From Pseudorhodoferax sp. Leaf265 (GTDB lineage Bacteria > Pseudomonadota > Gammaproteobacteria > Burkholderiales > Burkholderiaceae_C), in the NCBI RefSeq assembly GCF_001422365.1, contig NZ_LMMT01000008.1:78546-142545 (forward strand): DNA of 64,000 nt, read 5' to 3'. The translations under genes and the position numbers were made by a program. The notes under the pieces are model-generated. The model ran no database searches. It saw nothing but the letters and a program-made list of their open reading frames with translations, and had not been told where the DNA came from. Within the stretch, counting starts at the first letter, position 1, and the number at the start of each line of letters is the position of its first letter. Positions 36,619 through 51,980 of the stretch are shown here, in pieces.

Positions 36619-37455
36619 TCAGGCGGTGCGCGAGACGGTCCAGCCGCCGCGCTTGAGCGCCAATGCCAGCGCCGCCGCCAGGCTGGCCTTGGTGGTCACG
36701 CCCTGCAGGTCCACGCCCAGGTGCACGATGGTCTGGGCGATCTGCGGCCGCACGCCGCTGATGATGCAGTCCGCGCCCATCAGGCGGATGGCGGTGACGG
36801 TCTTGAGCAGGTGCTGTGCAACCAGCGTGTCCACGGTCGGCACGCCCGTGATGTCGATGATGGCCAGGCCCGATTCGGTGTCGACGATCTTCTGCAGCAA
36901 GGCCTCCATGACCATCTGCGTGCGGCTGGAGTCGAGCGTGCCGATCATGGGCACGGCCAGCACGCCCTCCCAGAGCTTGATGACGGGCGTGGACAGCTCC
37001 AGCAGCTCCTGCTGCTGGCGTGCGATGAGTTCCTCGCGCGTGCGCTGGAACGCCGTGGCCGTCCATTGCGCCATCGCGTCGAGCTTGGTGGTCACGCTGA
37101 CCACGGCCTGCAGCAATGTCTGGCTGTCCTGACCCAGGCGCTGCTGCAGCGCGGCGAAGATCGGCTGCTTGAGCGCCAGCACGAAGGCGCTGGTGTCGCC
37201 CGCGCTCTGGCCCTGGGCCGCGCGCGATGCCGACAGCGTGTCGAGCAGCCGCCGCGCGTTGGACCAGCCCTCGGCCCGCAGGTCGTCGGGCGCGTCGCTC
37301 TGCAGGGCCTGCAACAGCGCATCGAAGAGGTCTTGCGCTTCCTCGCGGCTGGCGGTGCTGGCATGGGCACCGTGTGTGGCGGTGGTCCACGCCTGGAGCA
37401 GGGTGGCGCGCTCGTCCTGCAACAGCGCGATCAGGGTCTGGGCATGGGAAGCCAT
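36619..37455 (-). CDS. rsbR: RsbR-like stressosome co-antagonist
   Basis: A 278-residue protein with a variable N-terminal sensory domain (about 1-145, helical, no haem or flavin motif visible) and a C-terminal STAS domain (about 155-275). The conserved phosphosite is T203 in IIDITGVPTVDT, equivalent to T171 of B. subtilis RsbRA. It is the first gene of the six-gene run down to 32335. The divergent 245-base gap (37456-37700) to an AI-2E-type transporter must contain its promoter; I could not pick out one clear box. Confidence 0.93.
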   Translation of the reverse strand: MASHAQTLIALLQDERATLLQAWTTATHGAHASTASREEAQDLFDALLQALQSDAPDDLRAEGWSNARRLLDTLSASRAAQGQSAGDTSAFVLALKQPIFAALQQRLGQDSQTLLQAVVSVTTKLDAMAQWTATAFQRTREELIARQQQELLELSTPVIKLWEGVLAVPMIGTLDSSRTQMVMEALLQKIVDTESGLAIIDITGVPTVDTLVAQHLLKTVTAIRLMGADCIISGVRPQIAQTIVHLGVDLQGVTTKASLAAALALALKRGGWTVSRTA

Positions 37456-37700
37456 GGGTGTCCTCGGGCGGGTCTTTTTGGGCCGGCCGCCACGATGGCG
37501 GTCGCATGCCTGTGCTTTTGTCACAGAAATTCTAGGAGCCGCAGCCGGCGTTTCGACACCGCGACACACAAGTCGCGGCGTTGTCCTGCAAGCACGGGGC
37601 GCGCCCACCCTCAGTGCCGGCCGCGGGCTGTGTCCAGCATCGGGGCGCTCCGCGAGGCCACGCGCAGCACCGAGCGCAACGACACAAGAAGGAAGCGTCC

Positions 37701-38853
37701 ATGGATGCACAGAAGGAGGAGGCCCCGGCGCCGGTCGCCGCGTCGCCCGCCCCAGAGGGCGGGCACGCGCTGCCAGACGCCGCGGTGGACATGCGCAACG
37801 CCGCGCTGGCCGTGATCGCCGTGCTGGCCTGCGTGTTCGCGCTGCGCTGGGCGGCGCAGGTGTTCATCCCGCTGATGATGAGCCTGCTGCTCACCTACGC
37901 GCTGTCTCCGGCGGTGGAGCGGCTCGCGCGCTGGCACGTGTCGCGCTGGATCGGTGCGGCGCTGGTGCTGCTGGCGCTGCTGGGCGCCATCGGCTTCACG
38001 GGCTACCGGCTGGCGGGCAGCGCCGGCGCGCTGCTCGACGCGCTGCCCGTGGCCGCGCAGAAGCTGCGCCTGCACGTCCAGGCCGGCCAACGACCCGGCG
38101 ACGCGAGCGCGCTGAGCACGGTGCAGAAGGCCGCGGCCCACCTGGAGCAGGCGGCCGAGGGCGCGGCCGAACCGCCGCGCCGCGGCGTCCAGCGCGTGAC
38201 CATCGAGCGGCCGCGCTTCAACGTGCGCGACTACCTGTGGACGGGCACCATGGGTTTGGTCAGCATGGCGCTGCAGCTCACGCTCGTGACCTTCATGACC
38301 TACTTCGCGCTGGCCTCGGGCACCATGTTCCGGCGCAAGCTCGTGCGCATCAGCGGGGCCAGCTTCAGCCGCAAGAAGATCACGGTGCAGGTGCTGGACG
38401 ACATCGTCGGCCATGTGGAGCGCTACCTGCTCGTGCAGATCCTCACCAGCGCCATCGTCGGCCTGGCCACCGGCCTGGTGTTCTGGGCCTTCGGCCTGGA
38501 GAACGCGGCGGTGTGGGGCATCGTGGCCGGTGTCACCAACCTGATTCCCTACCTGGGCTCGCTGCTGGTCATGGTGGGCGCCGGCCTGCTGGCGCTGCTG
38601 CAGTTCGACAGCTACGAGATGGCGCTCGTGATCGCCGGCAGCTCGCTGGCCATCCACACACTGGTGGGCCAGTTGCTCGTGCCCTGGCTCACCAGCCGCA
38701 CCAGCCGCATGAACCCGGTGGCGGTGTTCGTGGGCGTGATCTTCTGGGGCTGGCTCTGGGGCGTGCCGGGCCTGCTGTTGGGCATCCCGATCATGATGGT
38801 CATCAAGGCCATCTGCGACCACGTGGAAGACCTGCAGCCGGTCGGAGAACTGC

Positions 38854-38864
<11 letters not shown>
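37701..38864 (+). CDS. AI-2E family (PerM-type) transporter
   Basis: A 387-residue membrane protein with about eight helices and the family motif VTNLIPYLGSLLVMVGAGLL. Other segments are LMMSLLLTYALSPAVERL near the start and FWGWLWGVPGLLLGIPIMM near the end. Relatives act as autoinducer-2 exporters or sodium-proton antiporters; the substrate here is unknown. AAGAAGGAA precedes ATG 37701. The 3' end overlaps the convergent hybrid-kinase gene by 11 bases. Confidence 0.9.
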
Positions 38865-40388
<1,524 letters not shown>

Positions 40389-40392
<4 letters not shown>

Positions 40393-41894
40393 GGGGGGCT
40401 GCTGGCCGGCGTTTCGACAGGGATGGGCACGCCGGTCAGGATGCCGCGGAAGTTGCGCAAGGGCTCGCCGATGTGGATGCCGGTCTCGGTCAGCGAGAAA
40501 TCGCGGATGGTCCGCTCGTGCTGGCCACCGCGCTTCTTGACGACCGAGATCGCCTGGCGCACCTCGCCAGCCAGTTCGAAGTAGCGCAGCAGCACCACCG
40601 CATCGGCCAGGTAGCTGGCATCCACGGCCGACGTCATGTTGCCGCCGATCAGGCCGTGGTGTGCGCCGACCATCAGCGTGGCCACGCCATGCTGGCCGAG
40701 GTAGGTCAGCAGCTCGTGCAGCTGCACGATCAGGAAGCGCTCGTCCGGCATGGCGTTCAGGTAGCCGTTCAGGCTGTCGATCAGCAGCACCTTGGCCTGG
40801 TGCTCGGTGACGGCCTCGCGCACCAGATGCACGAACTCGCCCGGCGACAGTTCCGCCGGGTCGATCTGGCGCAGGCGGATCAGGCCCTGGTCGATGAATG
40901 GGCCAAGCTCCATGCCCATGCCGGCGCAGCGCGTGCGCAGCGTGTTGATGCTTTCGTCGAAGATGAACAGCGCCGAGCGCTCGCCGCGGCGCGCCGCCGC
41001 CAGCGCGAACTGCACGCCCAGCGTGGATTTGCCGGTGCCGGGCGCACCGACGAACAGGCTGCTGGTGCCGCGCTCGATGCCGCCGCCCAGCAGCGCATCC
41101 AGCGCCGGCAGGCCGCTGGGCATGCGCACCTGTTCCAGTGGCTTGTGGTGTTCGGCCGCGACCAGGCGCGGGTACACCTGCAGGCCGCCGCGGCCGATCG
41201 TGTAGTCGTGGTAGCCGGTGCGAAAGTGCCTGCCACGGTACTTGGTGACGAGCAGGCGCCGCCGCGTGGAGCCGAAATCCGAGTTGTTCTGGTCGAGCCG
41301 GATCACCGCGTGCGAGATGCTCTGCACCTGCAGGTCGTGCTCCATCGCCGTCATGTCGTCCAGCAGCAGCACGGTGCAGTTGCGCCCCGCGAAGAACTGC
41401 TTGAGCGCCAGGATCTGGCGCCGGTAGCGCAGCGAGCTGCCGGCCAGCAGGCGCAGCTCCGACAGCGAATCGAACACCACGCGCTGGGGGCGCAGCTGCT
41501 CCACGTCGGCCAGGATCTTGAGCGTGGTCTCGCTGAGTTCCACCTCGGAGGGGTGGAACATGGTGTATTGCTCCTCGGGCTCGAGCGCATCGTTGTTGGG
41601 CAGCATCTCGCGCACGTGCACGCTGCGCAGGTCCCAGCCGTGCGAACGCGCCACGCCGGCCAGTTCCTTCGCGGTCTCCGACAGCGTGACGTACAGCACC
41701 GATTCGCCGCGCCGCGCACCCTCGATCAGGAACTGCATCGCGATCGTGGTCTTGCCCGCGCCGGGCGCGCCTTCCAGCAGGTACAAGCGGTTGGCCGTGA
41801 GGCCGCCGCCCAGCACGTCGTCCAGGCCCGGCACACCGATCTGCGCCATGGGTTCGATGGGATCGTCGGCAGAAGAAGGAGGCAGGTCGGACAC
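40389..41894 (-). CDS. KaiC-like double-domain ATPase
   Basis: A 501-residue protein with two RecA-like KaiC domains. P-loops are GAPGAGKTT (42-50) and GAPGTGKST (283-291). One catalytic glutamate remains at each site (E73 in VTLSETAKE, E314 in IFDESINTL). Around the KaiC autophosphorylation pair the sequence reads DASYLADAVVLLRY, so S427-Y428 replaces Ser-Thr in my manual alignment. GTG 41894 has a GGAG site upstream and lies before the first domain. No kaiA or kaiB is in the window, so a clock is not implied; a signalling role with the coupled kinase is likelier. Confidence 0.92.
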
Positions 41895-42083
41895 GTGTCG
41901 CTCCGTGCGTTGGTTGGTCTGGGTGGTCTATCGACCTTGGCGGCGGTTATACCCGTCCTCGCAAGTGGTTTCGGGGTCCGCGCAACGGTCGGCCGGGAGG
42001 CGGAGCAAGGGTTGAGGCACTGTCCTACAGGCCAGATCGAAGAATGGCGAGAATGGCGCCCCCACCGTGTCTTGACCTGCCGC

Positions 42084-44180
42084 ATGAACCACTCCTTGCG
42101 TTGGATGCCTCTGCTGGTCTGCTCGACCACCGCACTGCCGTTGTCGGGCCACGCCCAGACCCAGGCCCCGGCCCCGGCGCTGGCCGCCACCGTGGTCACC
42201 GCCACGCGCACCGAGGCCGACCCGCTGGCCGTGCCCGCCTCGGTCGAGCGCATCGACGGCGACGCGCTGCGCCTGGGCCGTGCCCAGGTCAACATCTCCG
42301 AAGCCCTGGGTACCGTGCCCGGGCTGCAGGCGCGCGAGCGCCAGAACTACGCCCAGGACGTGCAGATCTCCATGCGCGGCTTCGGCACGCGCGCCACCTT
42401 CGGCATCCGTGGGCTGCGCCTGTACGTGGACGGCATCCCGGCCACCCAGCCCGACGGGCAGGGCCAGCTTTCGCACGTGGACCTGGCCTCGGCCGAGCGC
42501 ATCGAGGTGCTGCGCGGGCCGTTCTCGGCCCTGTACGGCAACTCCTCGGGTGGGGTGCTGCAGGTGTTCACAGAGGAAGGCCGCGGCGCGCCACGGCTGC
42601 GGCTGGACACGGCCGCCGGCAGCGACGGGCTGCTGCGTTTCGGTGCCAAGGTGAGCGGCAACACCGGGCCGAACGACAGCGGCGTGGGCTATGTGGTCTC
42701 GGCCAGCCGCTTCAGCACGGACGGCTACCGCGAGCACAGCGAGGCGCGGCGCCTGCTCGCCAATGCCAAGCTCACGCTGCGGCCGCACGAGGACGGCAAG
42801 CTGACGCTGGTGGCGAACCGGGTGGTGTTGCCCAAGGCCGACGATCCGCTGGGCCTGTCGCGCGCGCAGTGGCAGGCCAATCCGCGCGGCGTCGATCCGG
42901 CGGCCTTGCGCTTCGATACGCGCAAGAACATGGACCAGACCCAGGCCGGCTTGGTCTACGAACACTACCTGAGTGAAGCCCATGCGTTGCAGGCCACGCT
43001 GTACGGCGGGCAGCGCGGCACCACGCAGTTCCAGTCGATCCCGGTCGCGGTTCAGGACAACCCGCGCCACCCCGGCGGGGTGATCGATCTGGACCGCGAC
43101 TACGCAGGTGCCGACCTGCGCTGGACCTGGCGCACCGAGCTGGCCGACGCGCCTTTGAGCGTGGTGGCGGGCCTGGCCTACGATGGCTTGCGCGAGGACC
43201 GGCGCGGCTACGCCAACTTCGTCGGCAGCACGCTGGGTGTGCAGGGCGCACTGCGCCGCAACGAGCGCAACCGCGTCAACAACTTCGACAAGTACCTGCA
43301 GGCCGATTGGCGCGTGACCCAGCACTGGACCGTGAACGCCGGCCTGCGCCACAGCCGCGTGCGCTTCGATTCACAGGACCGCTACGTCGTGGGCGTCAAC
43401 CCGGACGACAGCGGCCAGGCGCGCTACGGCGCCACGCTGCCCGTGGTCGGTGCCAGCTTTGCCATCACCGAAAGCCTGCGCGTGTACGCCTCGGTGGGCA
43501 AGGGCTTCGAGACGCCGACGCTCAACGAGCTGTCCTACCGTCCGGACCAGCAGCCCGGCCTGAACTTCGGCCTGCAGCCGGCGCGCAGCAAGAGCGTGGA
43601 GGCGGGCCTGAAGCACCGCAGCGCGGCGTTGGGCGAATGGACGGCCGCGGTGTTCCGCACCTGCACCGAAGACGAGATCGTGACCAGCACCGTCAACGGC
43701 CGCTCGACCGCGCAGAACGCCGGCAAGACGCGTCGCAACGGCCTGGAGCTGGCCTGGGAGCAGCGCCATCTGCAACACCTGCGCACCCAGGTCGCGGCCA
43801 CCTTCCTCGATGCGCGCTACCGCGACGGCGCCAACGCCGGCGCGCGCCTGCCGGGCCTGGCCAAGAGCAGCCTGTACGCCAGCGCCGGCTGGGTGCCGCC
43901 ACAGGGCTGGCGCGCCGGTGCCGACTGGCGCGCGCTGAGCCGCGTGATGGTGAACGACGCCAACAGCGACGCGGCGGCCGGCTACGGCGTGCTGGGCCTG
44001 TACACGGGCTATGCCGCGCGGCTGGGCAGCTGGCAGCTGGAAGGCTTCGTGCGCGCGGACAACCTGCTGGACAAGCGTTACGCGGGCTCGGTCATCGTCA
44101 ATGAAGGCAACAGCCGATTCTTCGAACCGGCCCCGGGCCGCAACTGGCTCGTGGGCCTTTCTGCCACCTTGCCGCTGTAA
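42084..44180 (+). CDS. TonB-dependent outer-membrane receptor (FecA/FcuA-like)
   Basis: A 698-residue beta-barrel with a signal peptide (cut about SGHA/QTQ), a TonB-box-like VVTATR, plug motifs ISMRGFGTRATFGIRG and IEVLRGPFSALYGNSSGG, and barrel strands to the end. No STN domain is present. Substrate unknown; ferric complexes are usual for this type. The 189-base gap before it (41895-42083) is shared with the divergent KaiC-like gene and holds a TGTCCTACAG element (42021-42030) but no clear Fur box. A terminator follows. Confidence 0.92.
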   Translation: MNHSLRWMPLLVCSTTALPLSGHAQTQAPAPALAATVVTATRTEADPLAVPASVERIDGDALRLGRAQVNISEALGTVPGLQARERQNYAQDVQISMRGFGTRATFGIRGLRLYVDGIPATQPDGQGQLSHVDLASAERIEVLRGPFSALYGNSSGGVLQVFTEEGRGAPRLRLDTAAGSDGLLRFGAKVSGNTGPNDSGVGYVVSASRFSTDGYREHSEARRLLANAKLTLRPHEDGKLTLVANRVVLPKADDPLGLSRAQWQANPRGVDPAALRFDTRKNMDQTQAGLVYEHYLSEAHALQATLYGGQRGTTQFQSIPVAVQDNPRHPGGVIDLDRDYAGADLRWTWRTELADAPLSVVAGLAYDGLREDRRGYANFVGSTLGVQGALRRNERNRVNNFDKYLQADWRVTQHWTVNAGLRHSRVRFDSQDRYVVGVNPDDSGQARYGATLPVVGASFAITESLRVYASVGKGFETPTLNELSYRPDQQPGLNFGLQPARSKSVEAGLKHRSAALGEWTAAVFRTCTEDEIVTSTVNGRSTAQNAGKTRRNGLELAWEQRHLQHLRTQVAATFLDARYRDGANAGARLPGLAKSSLYASAGWVPPQGWRAGADWRALSRVMVNDANSDAAAGYGVLGLYTGYAARLGSWQLEGFVRADNLLDKRYAGSVIVNEGNSRFFEPAPGRNWLVGLSATLPL

Positions 44181-44187
44181 AACGAAA

Positions 44188-44213
44188 GGGGCGCCGCCTG
44201 GCGCCCCCATTTG
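44188..44213 (+). terminator. Rho-independent terminator after TonB receptor
   Basis: A perfect 8-bp stem (GGGGCGCC 44188-44195, GGCGCCCC 44200-44207) with a GCCT loop is followed by a short CATTTG tract. It lies 7 bases after the receptor stop and may also serve the convergent Gly/Gln-rich gene. Confidence 0.65.
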
Positions 44214-44231
44214 CCTGCGGCCAGCGCCGCA

Positions 44232-45041
44232 TCACTTGGTGCCGCTGGTCTTCCCGGGATCGCCCGCGCTGCCCGGCAGGTCGTTTTTCTGCCCGGCCTC
44301 CTGGCGGTTCTTGCGCCAGCTGTCGAACTCGTCGGAGAACTTCTTGTAGCGCTCGCCGCGCCAGGACTGGTAGTCGTCGTCCAGATTGCGCAGCTGCTGT
44401 TCACGCCATTGCTGGTAGTCGGGGTCGTGGTGCTGCTGCTGGCGGCCGCCCTGGTAGGAGCCGTAGCCCAGCTGGTCGCCGTAGCCACCGTAGGTCTGGC
44501 TGCCGGCGTAGGGGCCGGCATTGGAACGGTAGCCGCCTCCGCCGCCCTGGAAGCGTCCGTGGCCATAGCGGTCTTCGTCGCTGCCGTTGGCGCCGTCGTG
44601 CCGGCGCCAGTCCCGGCCCTCGTCGTAGCCGTGGTCGCCCTGGCGGTAGCTCTGGTTGCGGTAGCCCTGGTCTGCGCCGCCGTAACCGCCGTAGCCGCTG
44701 CTGTGGCGCTCGTCGCGGCTACCGTAGCCCTGGGGGCCCGGATTGCGCATGTAGCCGGGCCGGTTGTAGCCGGGGTCGGCCTGCCAGTCGCGCTGGTAGC
44801 CGCCGCTGGGGCCGCCATGCACATCGGGCGCGCTGGCGCGGCCGTAGCTGGCCTGGGCCGGATCGTGGCGGCGCAGGTCGCTGCCTTCGCGGCGTGCGCC
44901 CCAGTTGCGCGCATCGTGCCGGCTGTCCCCATCGTGTTCGCCGCCGTGCTGGCGTTGCTGGTCGGCGTATTGCCCCATCTGGTGGCGGTCGTTCTGTTGC
45001 CACGTGTCCTGCTGGTCGTAGCCTTGGTTGCGGTGTGCCAT
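44232..45041 (-). CDS. Gly/Gln/Tyr-rich hypothetical protein
   Basis: A 269-residue low-complexity, hydrophilic protein rich in Gly, Gln, Asp, Arg, Tyr and His, with many GYG and DYQQW-type repeats. The C-terminal part carries recurring Trp-containing units (DPDYQQWREQQLRNLDDDYQ, then SWRGERYKKFSDEFDSWR), a pattern I have seen in Burkholderiales proteins of unknown function. No signal peptide. ATG 45041 is preferred; the frame continues upstream but looks non-coding. Confidence 0.72.
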   Translation of the reverse strand: MAHRNQGYDQQDTWQQNDRHQMGQYADQQRQHGGEHDGDSRHDARNWGARREGSDLRRHDPAQASYGRASAPDVHGGPSGGYQRDWQADPGYNRPGYMRNPGPQGYGSRDERHSSGYGGYGGADQGYRNQSYRQGDHGYDEGRDWRRHDGANGSDEDRYGHGRFQGGGGGYRSNAGPYAGSQTYGGYGDQLGYGSYQGGRQQQHHDPDYQQWREQQLRNLDDDYQSWRGERYKKFSDEFDSWRKNRQEAGQKNDLPGSAGDPGKTSGTK

Positions 45042-45173
45042 CGCTGCTTCGCTCCTGTGGATGGTTGCGGGAATCGGCAGTGCCTGCCGTGCTGTGCCTG
45101 TAGATTGCGACGCCGGCCGGGCCCTCGGGGCGGGGATCGGCGCCAAGCTCCGGTAGGACGCTTCCGACCGCTG

Positions 45174-45536
45174 TCAGCCTCCAGGCGTCGATGCGGCCGG
45201 CGCCGGTACCGAGGTGCCTGGCGCGCTGGCCGGTGGAATGGCCGGTGGGGCAGACGCCGGGTTGCCGGCCGGATCCGGCGTGGGCGCCGGCATGGTGCTG
45301 CCGGTGCCGCTGCTGCCTGCCGGCGTGTCCGTGCCAGGGCTCTTGCCGGTGCCGCCCGTGCTCTCGGGCACGCTGGGCACCGTGGTGGGCGTGCTGGCGC
45401 CGGCCGCGGGCGGATGGGCGCTGCTGCCGGCCACGCCGGGCGTTGGCGCTTCGTTGCGTTGGCAGGCCACGAGCAGCGTGAGCAGGGCGATGGCGCCGGC
45501 AGCGCGCAGCGCGCCGGGCCGAGGGCATCGAGGCAT
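45174..45536 (-). CDS. Pro/Ala/Ser-rich lipoprotein
   Basis: A 120-residue putative lipoprotein with lipobox LLVACQ after a basic start and hydrophobic segment. The remainder is almost entirely Pro, Ala, Ser, Thr and Gly, likely an extended linker in the envelope. Function unknown. A TGTAGGACA element (45594-45602) lies 58 bases upstream of the start. Confidence 0.65.
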   Translation of the reverse strand: MPRCPRPGALRAAGAIALLTLLVACQRNEAPTPGVAGSSAHPPAAGASTPTTVPSVPESTGGTGKSPGTDTPAGSSGTGSTMPAPTPDPAGNPASAPPAIPPASAPGTSVPAPAASTPGG

Positions 45537-45643
45537 GGAAAGTCTCCAGCAGTGTGGTGTCACACCATGCTCGGGCCGACCGGGGCCGCGCGATGTAGGA
45601 CATCCGCGCCGCGTGCTGCCGGCACGGGGCCGGCAGCGGCGGC

Positions 45644-46842
<1,199 letters not shown>

Positions 46843-46846
<4 letters not shown>

Positions 46847-47445
46847 GCGGCGCTCCGTGTCTTGGACACCGCATCCAGCGTGCCCAGGAGCGTGGCCAGC
46901 GCGCGCAGCGGCAGCACGAAATCGGCCGGGCCGGTGGCCAGCGCGCATTCGGGCATCAGCGGCATCTGGGCATCGGCCGGGTCCTGCACGGCCGTGAGGC
47001 CGCCGGCCGCACGGATGCTGGCCAGGCCCTCTGCACCGTCCTGGTTGCCACCGGTCAGCACCATGCCCAGCAGGCGCGGGCCATAGAGCTCGGCGGCGGA
47101 CTGGAACAGCACGTCGATGGCCGGGCGCGAGTAGTGCACGGGCGCATCCACCGACAGCGCCAGCCGGGGACCGGCGTCCAGCAGCAGGTGGTAGTCGGGC
47201 GGTGCGAAGTAGACGTTGCCAGGTTCAATGGGATGTTTGTCCTGCGCCTCCTGCAAGGGCACGGCGCAGCGCGGCGCGAAGATCTCCACCAGCAGGCTGT
47301 CGCGGTCGCGCGGCAGGTGCTGCACCACGAACACCGGCGCGCGCAGGCCGGCGGGCAGGGCGGGCAGCAGGATCGACAGCGCCTCGACACCGCCGGCCGA
47401 GGCACCGATCACGACGGCGTCCACACGTTGGGCCAGAGAGTCCAT
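46843..47445 (-). CDS. cheB: CheB-type methylesterase, catalytic domain only
   Basis: A 200-residue CheB methylesterase domain without the N-terminal receiver of classical CheB. The catalytic triad is S16 in GASAGG, H43 in VVQHLP and D136 in TGGNQDGAEG. Lacking a receiver, it cannot be activated in the standard way by CheA. It follows cheR after two bases and overlaps the receiver-kinase gene. No chemoreceptor gene is within this run. Confidence 0.93.
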
Positions 47446-47447
47446 CG

Positions 47448-48269
47448 TCAATTGCTCTTCTGGTAGATGCGCTCTTCGCGCACGAATTCCGTGAACGCGT
47501 TGGCCGCTGCCGAGAAGCGCAGCGATTCCTTGCTGCCCAGTCCGAGGAAGCCCTTGCGGCACAGCGCGTCGCGGAACAGGCCGAGCGCACGGTCTTGCAG
47601 CGGTCGGTCGAAGTAGATCAGCACATTGCGGCAGGAGACCAGCTGCATCTCGGCGAACACCGAATCGGTGGCCAAGCTGTGGTCGGAGAAGACCACGTTG
47701 CGGCGCAGGCTCTTGTCGAACACCGCGCGGCCGTAGGCGGCCGTGTAGTAGTCCGACAGCGAGCTTTTGCCGCCGGCGCGCTGGTGGTTGAGCGTGAAGC
47801 CGGCGATGCGGTCGAGTTCGTAGACGCCGGCCTCGGCCTGCTGCAGCGCCTGCGGGTTGATGTCGGTGGCGTAGATCAGCGTGCGCTCCAGGAGGCCTTC
47901 CTCGCGCAGCAGGATGGCCAGCGAATAGACCTCCTCGCCGGTGCTGCAGCCGGCCACCCAGACCTTGAGCGAGGGGTAGGTGCGCAGCAGCGGCACCACC
48001 TCGCGCCTGAGCGCGAGGAAGTAGTCCGGGTCGCGGAACATCTCGCTGACCTGCACCGTGAGGTAGTCCAGCAGCGCGGGGAAGAAGTCGCTCTGGTGCA
48101 GCACCTTGTCCTGCAGCTGCGACAGCGAGGTGCAGGAAAAGCGCCCCATCGCGGTCTTGAGCCGACGCCGCAGCGAAGCCTGCGCGTAGCCGCGGAAGTC
48201 GAAGTGCCAGCGCAGGTAGATGGCGTCCACGAGCAGGCCCATCTCGATGTCGAAGGTGCGGTCGGACAT
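47448..48269 (-). CDS. cheR: CheR-type protein-glutamate methyltransferase
   Basis: A 273-residue SAM-dependent methyltransferase with the glycine-rich SAM loop WVAGCSTGEEVYSLA, an aspartate binding site in YATDINPQAL, and the CheR signature VSCRNVLIYFDRP. The N-terminal helical substrate domain is complete. It sits 3 bases after the large hybrid kinase. Its methylation target is not evident; the coiled-coil part of that kinase is a candidate. Confidence 0.94.
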   Translation of the reverse strand: MSDRTFDIEMGLLVDAIYLRWHFDFRGYAQASLRRRLKTAMGRFSCTSLSQLQDKVLHQSDFFPALLDYLTVQVSEMFRDPDYFLALRREVVPLLRTYPSLKVWVAGCSTGEEVYSLAILLREEGLLERTLIYATDINPQALQQAEAGVYELDRIAGFTLNHQRAGGKSSLSDYYTAAYGRAVFDKSLRRNVVFSDHSLATDSVFAEMQLVSCRNVLIYFDRPLQDRALGLFRDALCRKGFLGLGSKESLRFSAAANAFTEFVREERIYQKSN

Positions 48270-48272
48270 GGC

Positions 48273-51743
<3,471 letters not shown>

Positions 51744-51980
51744 GGCCGCTGCCGGGTGCGGCCGCAGGGGGCGCGCATGGCGTGGCGTGGCGGGGCGGGG
51801 GCGTGGAACATGGGCATGAGGAGCGGGATTCTAGAAACCGACACGCCGCCTTCCTGTAGGAGCAGTCCTATGCGCTTGTCGGAAAGCAGCGGGGCAGGGC
51901 TCCCGGCCTGCCGAATGGCCCTGCAATGCGCCCTCTATACTGCGCCGCCGCCCCATTGCCCATTGCAAGGACCACCCGCC
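51744..51980 (+). promoter_or_regulatory. Divergent promoter region, hybrid kinase / cyclase-PilZ
   Basis: A 237-base gap without a gene. A good -10 (TATACT, 51936-51941) lies 40 bases before the cyclase ATG, though no strong -35 is seen. TGTAGGAGC (51855-51863) and AGTCCTA (51864-51870) form a short inverted repeat about 112-127 bases before the kinase start on the minus strand. This resembles elements at 42021, 45594 and 20978. Confidence 0.45.

Noticed and set aside
41895-42083. Cobalamin riboswitch before the TonB receptor
   Set aside because: The gap is about the right size, but I could not find the conserved B12-box elements or a supporting fold, only a TGTCCTACAG element.
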